64,000 bases of DNA from Roseobacter sp. HKCCD6576-2 (GTDB lineage: Bacteria > Pseudomonadota > Alphaproteobacteria > Rhodobacterales > Rhodobacteraceae), in the NCBI RefSeq assembly GCF_013179285.1, contig NZ_WVNW01000004.1:1-64000 (forward strand), read 5' to 3'. The notes beneath the pieces were generated by a model that had not been told where the DNA came from, did not search any database, and saw nothing but the letters and a program-made list of their open reading frames with translations. The position numbers and the translations under genes were made by a program. Positions 37,117-45,848 of this stretch are shown in pieces (position 1 is the stretch's first letter; each line of letters opens with the position of its first letter).

Positions 37117-37420
37117 GCGACGCGGTCCTTTCAACAAGTCTGGTTATGGCAACCAGATAACCACGCCAACTTAGGCCAACTTATAAGCCCGCTCAACTGA
37201 CGCCCCTTTGTTGAACGCGCCGCCAAAGCCGAGGCTGATGCAATTGGAGCGAACGCGCATTTTGCTCTGCACAGCTCCAGGCTCAAGATTAGCTGCCGGA
37301 GTACACGGAACCGCACTGGCGATCATCATGCCGCGCCGCAGCACTTGCGCCCGCCCGCGCAATATCCTACGCCTCAGGTCACGCCAAACGACACATCCTT
37401 GCGCCAAAGGGAATCGCCTC
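37117..37420. promoter_or_regulatory. Divergent intergenic region between the VOC gene and mcl1
   Basis: These 304 bases show no gene. Near the VOC gene there is an inverted repeat GGTTAT (37142-37147) / ATAACC (37157-37162), then a direct repeat GCCAACTTA at 37165 and 37175 with a 10-base period. At 37257-37265 lies GCATTTTGC followed by TC and TGCA, matching a motif upstream of mcd. The mcl1 ribosome binding site is AAGGGA near 37407. Operator roles are inference. Confidence 0.45.
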
Positions 37421-38377
37421 ATGAGCTTCCGCCTGCAACCCCACCCCGTCGCCCGCCCCAATCGATGCCAATTGTTCGGCCCCGGTTCCAACACCAAACT
37501 GTTTGAGAAGATGGCGGCCAGCGCGGCGGATGTGATCAATCTCGATCTGGAGGACAGCGTCGCGCCGGATGATAAGGCACAGGCCCGCGCCAATGTGATC
37601 CAGGCGATTGGCGCGGTGGATTGGGGCAACAAGACGTTGAGCGTGCGGATCAATGGGCTCGACACGCCCTATTGGTATCGCGACGTGGTCGATCTTCTGG
37701 AGCAGGCCGACGAACGGCTGGATCAGATCATGATCCCAAAGGTGGGCTGCGCAGCGGATATCTATGCGGTCGACGCGCTGGTCACGGCGATTGAAACCGC
37801 CAAGGGGCGCCGCAAGCAGATCAGCTTTGAGGTGATCATCGAAAGCGCCGCTGGCATCGCCCACGTGGAAGAAATCGCCGCCGCCTCGCCGCGCCTCCAA
37901 GCCATGTCGCTCGGCGCGGCAGATTTCGCAGCCTCAATGGGGATGCAGACCACCGGCATCGGCGGCACCCAAGAAAACTACTACATGCTGCATGGCGAGA
38001 CGCGCCACTATTCAGACCCCTGGCATTGGGCGCAGACCGCGATTGTCGCCGCCTGCCGCACCCATGGCGTGCTGCCGGTCGATGGGCCGTTCGGCGATTT
38101 TTCCGACGATGACGGCTACCGTGCCCAGGCCCGGCGCTCCGCAACGCTTGGGATGGTTGGCAAATGGGCGATCCACCCCAAGCAGATTGCGCTCGCCAAT
38201 GAGGTCTTCACCCCGTCCGACGAAGCGGTTGCCGAGGCCCGTGAGATCTTGGCCGCGATGGAAGAGGCCAAGAAATCGGGGGCTGGGGCCACGGTCTACA
38301 AAGGTCGGCTGGTCGATATCGCCTCGATCAAACAGGCCGAGGTGATCGTAAAACAATCCGAGATGATTGCCGGCTGA
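37421..38377 (+). CDS. mcl1: L-malyl-CoA/beta-methylmalyl-CoA lyase
   Basis: The 318-aa HpcH/HpaI-family lyase cleaves beta-methylmalyl-CoA to glyoxylate and propionyl-CoA, and malyl-CoA reversibly to acetyl-CoA and glyoxylate. It opens MSFRLQPHPVARPNRCQLFG and contains INLDLEDSVAPDDKAQAR, MSLGAADFAASMG and MVGKWAIHPKQ. Length and sequence agree with my memory of Rhodobacter Mcl1. ATG 37421 is preferred over the longer frame from 37208. Along with mcd it indicates the ethylmalonyl-CoA pathway. Confidence 0.95.
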   Translation: MSFRLQPHPVARPNRCQLFGPGSNTKLFEKMAASAADVINLDLEDSVAPDDKAQARANVIQAIGAVDWGNKTLSVRINGLDTPYWYRDVVDLLEQADERLDQIMIPKVGCAADIYAVDALVTAIETAKGRRKQISFEVIIESAAGIAHVEEIAAASPRLQAMSLGAADFAASMGMQTTGIGGTQENYYMLHGETRHYSDPWHWAQTAIVAACRTHGVLPVDGPFGDFSDDDGYRAQARRSATLGMVGKWAIHPKQIALANEVFTPSDEAVAEAREILAAMEEAKKSGAGATVYKGRLVDIASIKQAEVIVKQSEMIAG

Positions 38378-38383
38378 CCAGCC

Positions 38384-38854
38384 TCACCCGGCGATCGGAA
38401 TCAGAAGCCGCGTCCGCAGATCTTCGGGCGCGGTGAACTCCGGATCATTGAGATACATCTCCGCCGAGGGGCCGTCTGCCGGAACAAACCCTGCAGCGCC
38501 CATCCCTGTCTGACGAAACCACATCCAGGATTCAGGCAGACCCGCATAAGGCCCGGCATGGATTAGTTCCGCATACCGGCCAGCGGACAGGACGACGCGG
38601 TCAAACCCGTCAGGCAGCGGTGCCTCCGCCGGGAAAACGCATGCCGCGTGGGAGCGGAGCGCAGGTTCTGCAACCGCCCCAGGACTGTTGTGATAGATCG
38701 CCGCCCAGGCGCCGGAGCGATCCCAAAGGGCCTGCGCGGTCAACTGATCCGCAAGGCGTTGAAACGCCTTCCCAATCCCGGCATGGCTTCCGGCATGTGG
38801 CACGCCGATTAGGGAAAGCTCAGCGGCCTCGGTCACAATCTCGATCTTGGGCAT
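38384..38854 (-). CDS. GyrI-like small-molecule-binding domain protein
   Basis: The 156-aa protein consists of one GyrI-like/SOUL-type effector domain: VPHAGSHAGIGKAFQRLA, LSAGRYAELIHAGPYAGL and a C-terminal EMYLNDPEFTAPEDLRT. It matches the C-terminal half of the next gene's AraC regulator, so the two arose by duplication. ATG 38854 has TAGGAGA upstream; the frame is open to 38884. It lacks a DNA-binding domain. Confidence 0.87.
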   Translation of the reverse strand: MPKIEIVTEAAELSLIGVPHAGSHAGIGKAFQRLADQLTAQALWDRSGAWAAIYHNSPGAVAEPALRSHAACVFPAEAPLPDGFDRVVLSAGRYAELIHAGPYAGLPESWMWFRQTGMGAAGFVPADGPSAEMYLNDPEFTAPEDLRTRLLIPIAG

Positions 38855-38865
38855 AGATCGGTCTC

Positions 38866-39699
38866 CTATTTCAGCGGCACACAAACATCGGTCAGAAGCT
38901 CGTCCGGCGCTGTGTCTTGCGGGTTGTTCAGATAGACTTCGATCGGCGGATGATCCCCAAGCTCTTCACCGGAGTTCGGCACCCAGACGCCATACATATG
39001 CTTATACGCCGCCGCGAGGCCGGAATACGGCCCTTTGTAGTGCATCACCGCATAGCGCCCCTGAGGCAGACGCACATCCTCAAGCGGGGCATCAATGGTC
39101 ATTGCGTCGTCAACCACCACACCAGCCAAACTTCTGAGATCCTCAGCCGCAGTCGCCTCGGGGTCGTCATAATACACCCCGACCATACCGGTGATATGCG
39201 GCCAAAGGCTGCGAGAGGTCGCAAGCGCGGCCACACTCTCGAAGGCCTTGCCAATTTCGGCATAGGGTCCTTGGTGCGACACAGCGGCCAAACGGCGGGT
39301 CGGTTGGTTCATGATTTCAATGGGGTACACAGGATAGTCTCCTTGTCCAGCGTTCTGAAGAGGTGGCAACATTTCGCCACGGGTTCTGAACGCCCCAGGG
39401 GTCATGCCATGGGCCGCCTGAAAGGCCCGGCTGAAGCTGGGAAGACTGGGATACCCGACATCGGCGGCCACCTGTTTCAGCGGTCGGTCGCTCTGCACCA
39501 ACCAGACCGCCGCCCGATGCAACCGCACCCGGCGCACGGCTTGGGCGCAGGTCTCGCCCGTCATTGCCCGAAACACCCGGTGCCAATGAAACCGACTCAT
39601 CGCCGCCACATCGGCGAGCGTATCGAGCGACAAATCGCCCGCAGGGTGCTCATAGATATAGGCCAGTACCCTCAGCAGCCGATCTTCATAGCTTGCCAT
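38866..39699 (-). CDS. AraC-family regulator with GyrI-like effector domain
   Basis: The 277-aa protein has two AraC helix-turn-helices in its first 110 residues (LDTLADVAAMSRFHWHRVF and VAADVGYPSLPSFSRAF) and a C-terminal GyrI-like domain (YAEIGKAFESVA, EVYLNNPQDTAPDEL). Rob/SoxS-type activators with this layout sense amphipathic compounds. ATG 39699 has GGGAGG about 10 bases upstream. It is followed by the free GyrI protein on the same strand and is divergent from trmO. Confidence 0.9.
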   Translation of the reverse strand: MASYEDRLLRVLAYIYEHPAGDLSLDTLADVAAMSRFHWHRVFRAMTGETCAQAVRRVRLHRAAVWLVQSDRPLKQVAADVGYPSLPSFSRAFQAAHGMTPGAFRTRGEMLPPLQNAGQGDYPVYPIEIMNQPTRRLAAVSHQGPYAEIGKAFESVAALATSRSLWPHITGMVGVYYDDPEATAAEDLRSLAGVVVDDAMTIDAPLEDVRLPQGRYAVMHYKGPYSGLAAAYKHMYGVWVPNSGEELGDHPPIEVYLNNPQDTAPDELLTDVCVPLK

Positions 39700-39852
39700 G
39701 TTGTGACAGCCTCCCGTTGCGTTCCGAGCCCTTATGCGTCGACCCCGGTTCGCAAATCTTGCGGTATTGCGGCGGCGATGGCGATGCCCGCTTGGCAAGC
39801 GGCATCAAAGACAGGCAGGAACCGGGTCTCACACAGCAGAGAGGAGCAGATT

Positions 39853-40329
39853 ATGACGCTGAGAGATCGCAAAATCACCTATATTGGCACAGTTGAGCAG
39901 GGGGCAAGTGGCGCGGAATTGCGCGTCACAGAAGCCTATCGCGCGGGTTTGCGCGGCCTTGGTGCGTTCAGCCACGCTGTTATTCTTTGGTGGGCACATG
40001 AAACCGAGGCGGCCGCGCAACAGACATTGGTGCTGCCACGGCCCTACACCGGGAGCAGCGGGAATGTCGGTGTCTTCGCCACACGCTCCGAGGCTCGGAT
40101 CAACCCGATCGGACTCTCGGTGATCGAAATCGCGGGTGTGGATGAAACGGCAGGCATCCTTCACACCTATTGGATCGACACATTGCTGGGCACGCCCCTT
40201 ATCGATATCAAACCCTACTTCCCGGCTTCGGATCGGGTGGAGATGGCCGCAATGCCAGACTGGGCAGCGGGGTGGCCGCAGAGCCTGGAGGCATCGGCCG
40301 ATTTCGACTGGGAGGCCGCCTTCAAATAG
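39853..40329 (+). CDS. TrmO/TsaA-like SAM-dependent methyltransferase
   Basis: The 158-aa protein is of the UPF0066/TsaA family, whose E. coli member TrmO methylates t6A37 of tRNA-Thr. Motifs are [28 protein letters not shown] and [13 protein letters not shown]. It lacks the C-terminal extension of E. coli TrmO, so the exact substrate is uncertain. ATG has GAGGAG upstream. Confidence 0.85.
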   Translation: MTLRDRKITYIGTVEQGASGAELRVTEAYRAGLRGLGAFSHAVILWWAHETEAAAQQTLVLPRPYTGSSGNVGVFATRSEARINPIGLSVIEIAGVDETAGILHTYWIDTLLGTPLIDIKPYFPASDRVEMAAMPDWAAGWPQSLEASADFDWEAAFK

Positions 40330-40396
40330 ACCACGGCATTGCATACCCAAGCAGCCAGCGTCATATAACTGCCAGCAAAAGCGTAGGACGATCCAC

Positions 40397-41356
40397 ATGA
40401 ACTACCTCGATTTTGAAAAACCCCTCGCCGAGATCGAAGGCAAGGCAGAAGAGTTGCGCGCCCTGGCGCGCCAGAACGAGGAGATGGATGTCGAGGAAGA
40501 GGCCAAAGCGCTCGACAAAAAGGCCGCCGATATGCTGGTGGAGCTTTATCGCGACTTGACGCCGTGGCGGAAATGCCAAGTGGCACGCCACCCTGACCGG
40601 CCCCATTGCCGCGACTATATCGACGCGCTTTTCACCGAATACACCCCGCTGGCAGGTGATCGGAATTTCGCTGATGATCATGCGGTGATGGGCGGGCTGG
40701 CGCGGTTCAACGACACACCCGTCGTGGTGATTGGCCATGAGAAGGGCCATGACACCAAGACCCGGATCGAGCGGAATTTCGGCATGGCGCGGCCCGAGGG
40801 CTATCGCAAAGCGGTCCGCTTGATGGAGATGGCGGATCGGTTTGGCCTGCCGGTCGTAACGCTGGTCGACACGCCCGGCGCCTATCCGGGCAAAGGCGCC
40901 GAAGAGCGCGGGCAATCGGAAGCCATCGCGCGGAGCACTGAGAAATGCCTGCAAATCAAGGTGCCGCTGATCTCGGTCATCATCGGCGAGGGTGGCTCTG
41001 GCGGGGCTGTGGCCTTTGCGACCGCCGATAAACTGGCCATGTTGGAACACTCGATCTATTCGGTGATCTCCCCCGAAGGTTGCGCATCGATCCTTTGGAA
41101 AGATGCCGAGAAGATGCGCGAAGCCGCCGAAGCCCTGCGGCTCACCGCGCAAGACCTCCAGCGCCTTGGCGTCGCCGATCACATCATCCGAGAACCCGCC
41201 GGCGGCGCACAGCGCGACCGGGACGCGACGATCACCGCCGTCGGTAAAGCGATCGAAAGCCTTTTGGCCGAGATGGACGGGCAGAACGGCAAAGCGCTCG
41301 TGAAAGCACGCCGGAAGAAATACCTGGATATGGGCTCGAAAGGGCTGGCCGCGTGA
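40397..41356 (+). CDS. accA: Acetyl-CoA carboxylase carboxyltransferase, alpha subunit
   Basis: The 319-aa subunit works with AccD to carboxylate acetyl-CoA, the first step of fatty-acid synthesis. It starts [16 protein letters not shown] and has [35 protein letters not shown] and [15 protein letters not shown] 40397 matches the family start; the frame is open to 40136. The stop overlaps the next gene's GTG. Confidence 0.97.
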   Translation: MNYLDFEKPLAEIEGKAEELRALARQNEEMDVEEEAKALDKKAADMLVELYRDLTPWRKCQVARHPDRPHCRDYIDALFTEYTPLAGDRNFADDHAVMGGLARFNDTPVVVIGHEKGHDTKTRIERNFGMARPEGYRKAVRLMEMADRFGLPVVTLVDTPGAYPGKGAEERGQSEAIARSTEKCLQIKVPLISVIIGEGGSGGAVAFATADKLAMLEHSIYSVISPEGCASILWKDAEKMREAAEALRLTAQDLQRLGVADHIIREPAGGAQRDRDATITAVGKAIESLLAEMDGQNGKALVKARRKKYLDMGSKGLAA

Positions 41357-41892
41357 TCACGCGCCGGGCCGTCCTCGGCGGTCTTGTCACGAGTTGCCTC
41401 GCCTCAATGGGGCAGGCTGGGTTGGAGCGCAATGCGATGACACCCGTTTCAGAGCTAGATTGGACCTATTTGGCCGACAATGTGATGGGCGGCGTCTCAG
41501 AGGGCCAAGCCCAGATCGAAGATGCGGCCATTCGCCTGACAGGCACCGTCTCAACAGCCAATCGCGGCGGCTTTATCCAGGTCCGTACAACGCTGCCGGA
41601 TGGCCTACCGCCCGACACCGCAGCGCTACGCCTGCAGGTTCGCGGCAATGGGGCTCGGTACTTCCTCCACCTACGGACAACCCGCACGCGCCTGCCCTGG
41701 CAGTTTTATCAAGCCGGGTTCGAGGCCGGGCCGGATTGGTCGGATATCAGCCTGCCGCTTTCCGCGTTCACACCGCAAGGTCAGTTGCTGTCGAGAGACC
41801 TGAGACCAGAGGAGGTTCGCTCCATCGGGTTGGCGGCCTATGGGCAAGATTATGTCGCCGATGTCTCGCTGCGCGCTCTTGGCATCGGCTGA
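41353..41892 (+). CDS. CIA30-family protein with N-terminal signal
   Basis: The 179-aa protein has a short twin-arginine-like signal ([15 protein letters not shown]) and one CIA30 domain: [42 protein letters not shown] in the form LSAFTPQG. The mitochondrial namesake helps assemble complex I, but bacterial members are uncharacterised beta-sandwich proteins. GTG 41353 overlaps the accA stop. Confidence 0.85.
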   Translation: MITRRAVLGGLVTSCLASMGQAGLERNAMTPVSELDWTYLADNVMGGVSEGQAQIEDAAIRLTGTVSTANRGGFIQVRTTLPDGLPPDTAALRLQVRGNGARYFLHLRTTRTRLPWQFYQAGFEAGPDWSDISLPLSAFTPQGQLLSRDLRPEEVRSIGLAAYGQDYVADVSLRALGIG

Positions 41893-41900
41893 GCGCGCCG

Positions 41901-42503
41901 TCACCACATCCGCGTCTTGGCATATTCCGCATAGCCGCTATCGTAGCTCTCGGCATCGAAATCCGCCTTCATTTCTTTGACGAACTGACCCGCGCTTGGA
42001 ATCCCCGCGCTATCATCACCGCGCGTCCAAAGGCCAGACCGCATGATCGCCTTGGCGCATTGGAAATAGATCTCCTCAGGCGTCACCACGATCACGGTTT
42101 TGGGCTGCTTTCCGCGTTGCTCAAATTGCCCTGTGACGGCTGTATCCGCAGTCAGCACGGCGCGCCCGTTCACCCGCACCACATTGTTGGACCCCGGCAC
42201 CATGAACATCAGGCTCACCCGCCCGTCGCGAACGATGTTGCGTAAGCTGTCGATCCGATTGTTCCCGCGCCAATCCGGCAGGAGCAACGTCTTGTCGTCC
42301 GCGATCCGCACCACGGGGCCATCATCGCCTCGCGGGCTGGCATCGGTGCCTTCGGGGCCAACGGTGGTCAAGACGCAGAACCGCGAGGCCTCGATCCACT
42401 GCCGATAGAGCGGCGTCACACGCTTGGCGACTTTGGTCAGCGAGGCGGACACCGGCGCGTCATAGATCGCTTCCAGGGCGGCCATGTCATCAATCGTGTC
42501 CAT
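41901..42503 (-). CDS. PPOX-type flavin-binding protein (pyridoxamine 5'-phosphate oxidase-like)
   Basis: The 200-aa protein has the split-barrel FMN fold: FCVLTTVGPEGTDASPRGD, LLLPDWRGNNRIDSLRNI and GLWTRGDDSA. It fits the MSMEG_1061-like FMN-dependent subgroup. Substrate unknown. It is last in the ftsE-ftsX-plsC-PPOX run; its ATG shares one base with the plsC end. Confidence 0.88.
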   Translation of the reverse strand: MDTIDDMAALEAIYDAPVSASLTKVAKRVTPLYRQWIEASRFCVLTTVGPEGTDASPRGDDGPVVRIADDKTLLLPDWRGNNRIDSLRNIVRDGRVSLMFMVPGSNNVVRVNGRAVLTADTAVTGQFEQRGKQPKTVIVVTPEEIYFQCAKAIMRSGLWTRGDDSAGIPSAGQFVKEMKADFDAESYDSGYAEYAKTRMW

Positions 42504-43225
42504 CAGTCTCTCCGAAATCCGACCTCGTCCAGTAGCGCATTACTGGCCGTTTCCACTTCTGTCTCCAGCCGCGCCATGAATGCGTCTTTGCTCAACCCCG
42601 GCTCGATCCGGGGCAGAAACTCCACCACAGCCACGCCAGGTTTCCGGGTAATCCCATGTTTCGGCCAGAAAGCACCGACATTCGCCGCCACCGGCACGCA
42701 GGGCTGTTCCATTTGCTCATAAAGCGCACCGGTGCCGATCTTGTAAGGTCTGTAGTCCCCTGGCGCGACGCGGGTCCCCTGCGGGTAGATGATGAGTTGG
42801 CCGCCCTCTTGCTGGCCGCTCCGCACGTCTTCCAACATCTTCTTGATCGCCGCACCGCGTTTGCCCCGGTTCACCGGAACGCAACCGATGCGGAGCGCAT
42901 ATTGGCCCAAGATTGGTGCGAACATCAAAATCCGCTTCATGATGAATTTGCCGCGCGGCACTGCGTTATAGATCATCATGATGTCGAGAAACGACTGATG
43001 TTTCGCGGCGATCATCACCTCATCGGTCGGGATCTCGCCCCGCACCTCGACCTTGAGGCCAACCATCCAACCAAGCGTCCAAAACACCCACCGGCAATAG
43101 GCGTGACAGGCGGCATGGGCGCCTGCGGGGCTAAAGAGCGCCCAGGGCAAGTAGACGACCGCCAGCACCGGCATCGCCAAATACATCTGCCCGATAAAGA
43201 TCAAAGATCGGAGCCATTGGATCAT
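42503..43225 (-). CDS. plsC: 1-acyl-sn-glycerol-3-phosphate acyltransferase
   Basis: The 240-aa membrane enzyme acylates lysophosphatidic acid to phosphatidic acid. It has an N-terminal span, the HX4D box HQSFLD, the acceptor-binding block IIYPQGTRVAPGDYRPYK and VPVAANVGAFW. Its start overlaps the ftsX stop by 4 bases. This is the likelier housekeeping PlsC; the 2071-2967 protein is a distant relative. Confidence 0.94.
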   Translation of the reverse strand: MIQWLRSLIFIGQMYLAMPVLAVVYLPWALFSPAGAHAACHAYCRWVFWTLGWMVGLKVEVRGEIPTDEVMIAAKHQSFLDIMMIYNAVPRGKFIMKRILMFAPILGQYALRIGCVPVNRGKRGAAIKKMLEDVRSGQQEGGQLIIYPQGTRVAPGDYRPYKIGTGALYEQMEQPCVPVAANVGAFWPKHGITRKPGVAVVEFLPRIEPGLSKDAFMARLETEVETASNALLDEVGFRRD

Positions 43226-44115
43226 CTGAGCCCTCTTAAAGTCCGAAACGCGGCAATCCGGGTCGCCCAGAACGCCGTCACCGCCGCCAGGATCGGCACG
43301 GTGAGCGGCCAGAGCCAGTGCACACCGGCAAAACCAAGACCCGTAAGGAACGCTTCATCATCGCCAGCGCGCGGCAGGAGCGCCACCGCAACCATGCCCG
43401 CACCTGTCCCCACCGCAGCCCCCATCAGGGCGCGCAGTGTGAAGCGCCGCACGAAGGCCCTCGCGATGTAATTGTCCTTCGCCCCGACCAGGCGCATGAC
43501 GGTGATCACACTCTGGTTCGCAGCCAGAGCCGAGCCCGCCGCCAGGGTGATCAACGCGGCGGTCGAGGCCAGGATCAGACCCATCGCCACCCAACCCAAC
43601 ATCCGCAACCGGTTCGCCGCCTCGACCAGCGGACGACGCCATCTTGTATGATCATCCAAAACCGCGCCTGGCGCTTCAGCCGCCAAACGTTGGCGCAAAC
43701 CCTCCGCGTCATAGCCCGCTTCGGTCTCGATCACTTCAACCAAGCGCGGGATCGGCAGATCGGCCACCGGCAGATCGGGCCCAAACCAAGGCTCCAAAAG
43801 CGCGCGTTGTTCCTCATCGGTCAGGGCCCGCGCGCTATCCACGCCCGGCGTTTGTTCTAGAACTGTCAAAACGGCCCAGGTCTGCGCTTCCAATTCCGCG
43901 ACAGGCGCGGAAATTCGGATCGTGGAACTGCGCGCCAGCGCGTCTGACCATCGATCCGCCAAGCGTCCCGCCGCGAGAGACAGCGCCATCGCGAAGACCG
44001 CCAAGAATGCCATCGCGCCAGCGGTGAACAGCGTCAACCGGGCGGAGTACCCCGAAGGCGGCACCACACGGTCCGCTTGGCTATCGCCCTGCAGCAGAGC
44101 CAGCACACGGTTCAT
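43222..44115 (-). CDS. ftsX: Cell division protein FtsX-like permease
   Basis: The 297-aa protein has four membrane spans: one at about 28-48, then a periplasmic loop of about 120 residues, and three near the C-terminus (WVAMGLILASTAALITLA, LRALMGAAVGTGAGM, WLWPLTVPILAAVTAF). FtsX with FtsE couples division to peptidoglycan hydrolase control. Its start overlaps the ftsE stop. Confidence 0.93.
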   Translation of the reverse strand: MNRVLALLQGDSQADRVVPPSGYSARLTLFTAGAMAFLAVFAMALSLAAGRLADRWSDALARSSTIRISAPVAELEAQTWAVLTVLEQTPGVDSARALTDEEQRALLEPWFGPDLPVADLPIPRLVEVIETEAGYDAEGLRQRLAAEAPGAVLDDHTRWRRPLVEAANRLRMLGWVAMGLILASTAALITLAAGSALAANQSVITVMRLVGAKDNYIARAFVRRFTLRALMGAAVGTGAGMVAVALLPRAGDDEAFLTGLGFAGVHWLWPLTVPILAAVTAFWATRIAAFRTLRGLR

Positions 44116-44789
44116 AAATCCGCCCCCGCCAATTGCAGACGCCCATCGCCGATCCGCAGAACACGCGCGGAGACCTGCGCTTTGGCCGCCCGGATCAGCG
44201 ATAGATCATGCGTCGCGATCAGCACGGTTTTGCCCATCTTGTTAAGCTCGACCAAAAGCGTCAGCAGTCGCAGCGACATCTCCCAATCCACATTGCCCGT
44301 GGGCTCGTCGGCCAGGATGACATCCGGATCCATGATCACGGCGCGGGCCAGCGCCGCGCGTTGCCGTTCCCCGCCCGAGAGCTCCGGCGGCAACGCATCG
44401 GCGCGCGCCCGCAGCCCGACCCAACCGATCAGCTCTTCCAGATTGGCCGCTTCTTCGCCGGTCTGCCGGTTTGAGACGGTCAGCGGCAGGGCGATATTCT
44501 CCGATACCGGCAGATGGTCGAGAAACTGGCAATCTTGATGCACCACGCCAATCCGCTGCCGCGCCAAGGCGATCTCATCGCGGGCCATGGTCTTGGCCTC
44601 TTGCTCAAACAGCTTCACCGACCCGCCCGTGGGCAGCAACTCCGCATAGCACAGCTTGAGAAAGGTGGTCTTGCCCGCGCCTGATGGGCCGGTCAAGAAA
44701 TGGAACGATCCCGGCGCCAGACGCAAGCTGATCTCAGACAGAAGAGGCTCGGCCCCATAGCCGTATGCCGCATCCTCCAATTCGATCAC
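44112..44789 (-). CDS. ftsE: Cell division ATP-binding protein FtsE
   Basis: The 225-aa ABC ATPase has Walker A GPSGAGKTT, Q-loop region VHQDCQFLDHLPVSENI, signature LSGGERQR and Walker B VILADEPTGNVD. GTG 44789 starts the domain, with AGGG just upstream; the frame runs open to 44975 into non-conserved sequence. It is divergent from the zinc-ribbon gene, an arrangement typical of Rhodobacteraceae. Confidence 0.95.
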   Translation of the reverse strand: MIELEDAAYGYGAEPLLSEISLRLAPGSFHFLTGPSGAGKTTFLKLCYAELLPTGGSVKLFEQEAKTMARDEIALARQRIGVVHQDCQFLDHLPVSENIALPLTVSNRQTGEEAANLEELIGWVGLRARADALPPELSGGERQRAALARAVIMDPDVILADEPTGNVDWEMSLRLLTLLVELNKMGKTVLIATHDLSLIRAAKAQVSARVLRIGDGRLQLAGADL

Positions 44790-44955
44790 GATCCCTGCCC
44801 CCTGCAACCTCGCTCCCCCCTCATGCCCCAGGCGAGGCAAGGTTGCAATTGGCACAGATATACAATCACTTGGAAACAGTGCCGTAGATTGATAGATATT
44901 GTGATAGATAACGATAAGGGCAGTGGCGCGAAGGCGTGGCGGAAACGGGGTAGTG
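44790..44955. promoter_or_regulatory. ftsE/zinc-ribbon divergent promoter region with GATAGATA repeats
   Basis: GATAGATA occurs at 44891-44898 and 44903-44910, a 12-base period, with a further GATA at 44913. This AT-rich stretch stands out from the GC-rich surroundings and lies 40-65 bases before the zinc-ribbon ATG. It could be promoter sequence, an operator, or both. Confidence 0.4.
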
Positions 44956-45840
44956 ATGCGGCTGACATGTCCCAATTGCAGCGCTCGATACGAAGTCGAT
45001 GACGAGATGATCCCCCCGGAAGGGCGGGATGTTCAATGCTCGAATTGCTCCACGACCTGGTTTCAGCCAGGCGCGCGGTCGGCAATTGATGACGAGGTTG
45101 AGGCGAACGCCGAGGCCGAAACCGAGGTCCAAGCGGCTCAGTTCGACACCGAAGGTTCCGAGTCGACGCAAGAAGCCGACCCAACGGAGACTTCCGCCAC
45201 AGAGCCCGAAGACGCAGACAACGCCGCTTTAGATGACGGGCCGGCGCGCCGCGATCTAGACCCGGCGGTCCGGAACTTGCTGCGCGAAGAGGCCGAGCGC
45301 GAGACGCGCTTGCGCCGGGAAGAGGCCGAAATCGTCGAGACCCAAGACGAAATGGCGCTGGACAGCGCGCCGCCGACGTCGACGCCACCGGAAGCCGACA
45401 CACCGCCACAGCGGCAATTGCCAGAAGCGGATGAGAATTTCGATGAAGAGATCCTGGATGAGCTGATCAGCGGGGGGCAGGCCGCCGGACCACGCCGCGA
45501 TCTACTGCCTGATATCGAAGAGATCAATTCGACCCTGCGCGCGACCTCGGATCGGAACGCGAACGAGCAGGAAGCCAGCGACGTGGAGACCGTTGACGGG
45601 GCGCCGCGACGCCGCCGCGGGGCGCGGCTTGGCTTTGCCCTCGTCCTGTTCATCACCGCGGCCCTCGTGGCCATTTACTCCAATGCCGTTCAAATCGCCG
45701 AACGGGTCCCGCAGGCTAGCCCGGCGCTTCAAGCCTATGTCACGCAAGTGAACGCCGCCCGTCTGTGGCTCGATGACTTGGCGCAAGGTGTGTTGCAAGA
45801 CGATGAATCCGCCAGCGGCGACACGCCGCCGAGCGAATAG
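44956..45840 (+). CDS. Zinc-ribbon membrane protein (MJ0042-type)
   Basis: The 294-aa protein begins with a zinc ribbon CPNCSARYEV...CSNCSTTW, both CxxC pairs present, then a long acidic, Glu/Ala-rich region, an RRRRGAR stop-transfer cluster, one membrane span (LGFALVLFITAALVAIYS) and a short tail. Similar proteins sit beside ftsE in Rhodobacteraceae with no known function. ATG 44956 is used; GTG 44953 is possible. Confidence 0.88.
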   Translation: MRLTCPNCSARYEVDDEMIPPEGRDVQCSNCSTTWFQPGARSAIDDEVEANAEAETEVQAAQFDTEGSESTQEADPTETSATEPEDADNAALDDGPARRDLDPAVRNLLREEAERETRLRREEAEIVETQDEMALDSAPPTSTPPEADTPPQRQLPEADENFDEEILDELISGGQAAGPRRDLLPDIEEINSTLRATSDRNANEQEASDVETVDGAPRRRRGARLGFALVLFITAALVAIYSNAVQIAERVPQASPALQAYVTQVNAARLWLDDLAQGVLQDDESASGDTPPSE

Positions 45841-45848
45841 CTCCAACC

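Noticed and set aside
37208-37420. N-terminal extension of mcl1 from 37208
   Set aside because: The extension is Arg/Cys-rich without a signal or domain, and ATG 37421 gives the family's usual start and length.
38917-40329. A 470-codon plus-strand frame running through the AraC gene into the TrmO-like gene
   Set aside because: Only its last 158 codons, from ATG 39853 with a good ribosome binding site, match a family; the rest is antisense to the AraC gene.
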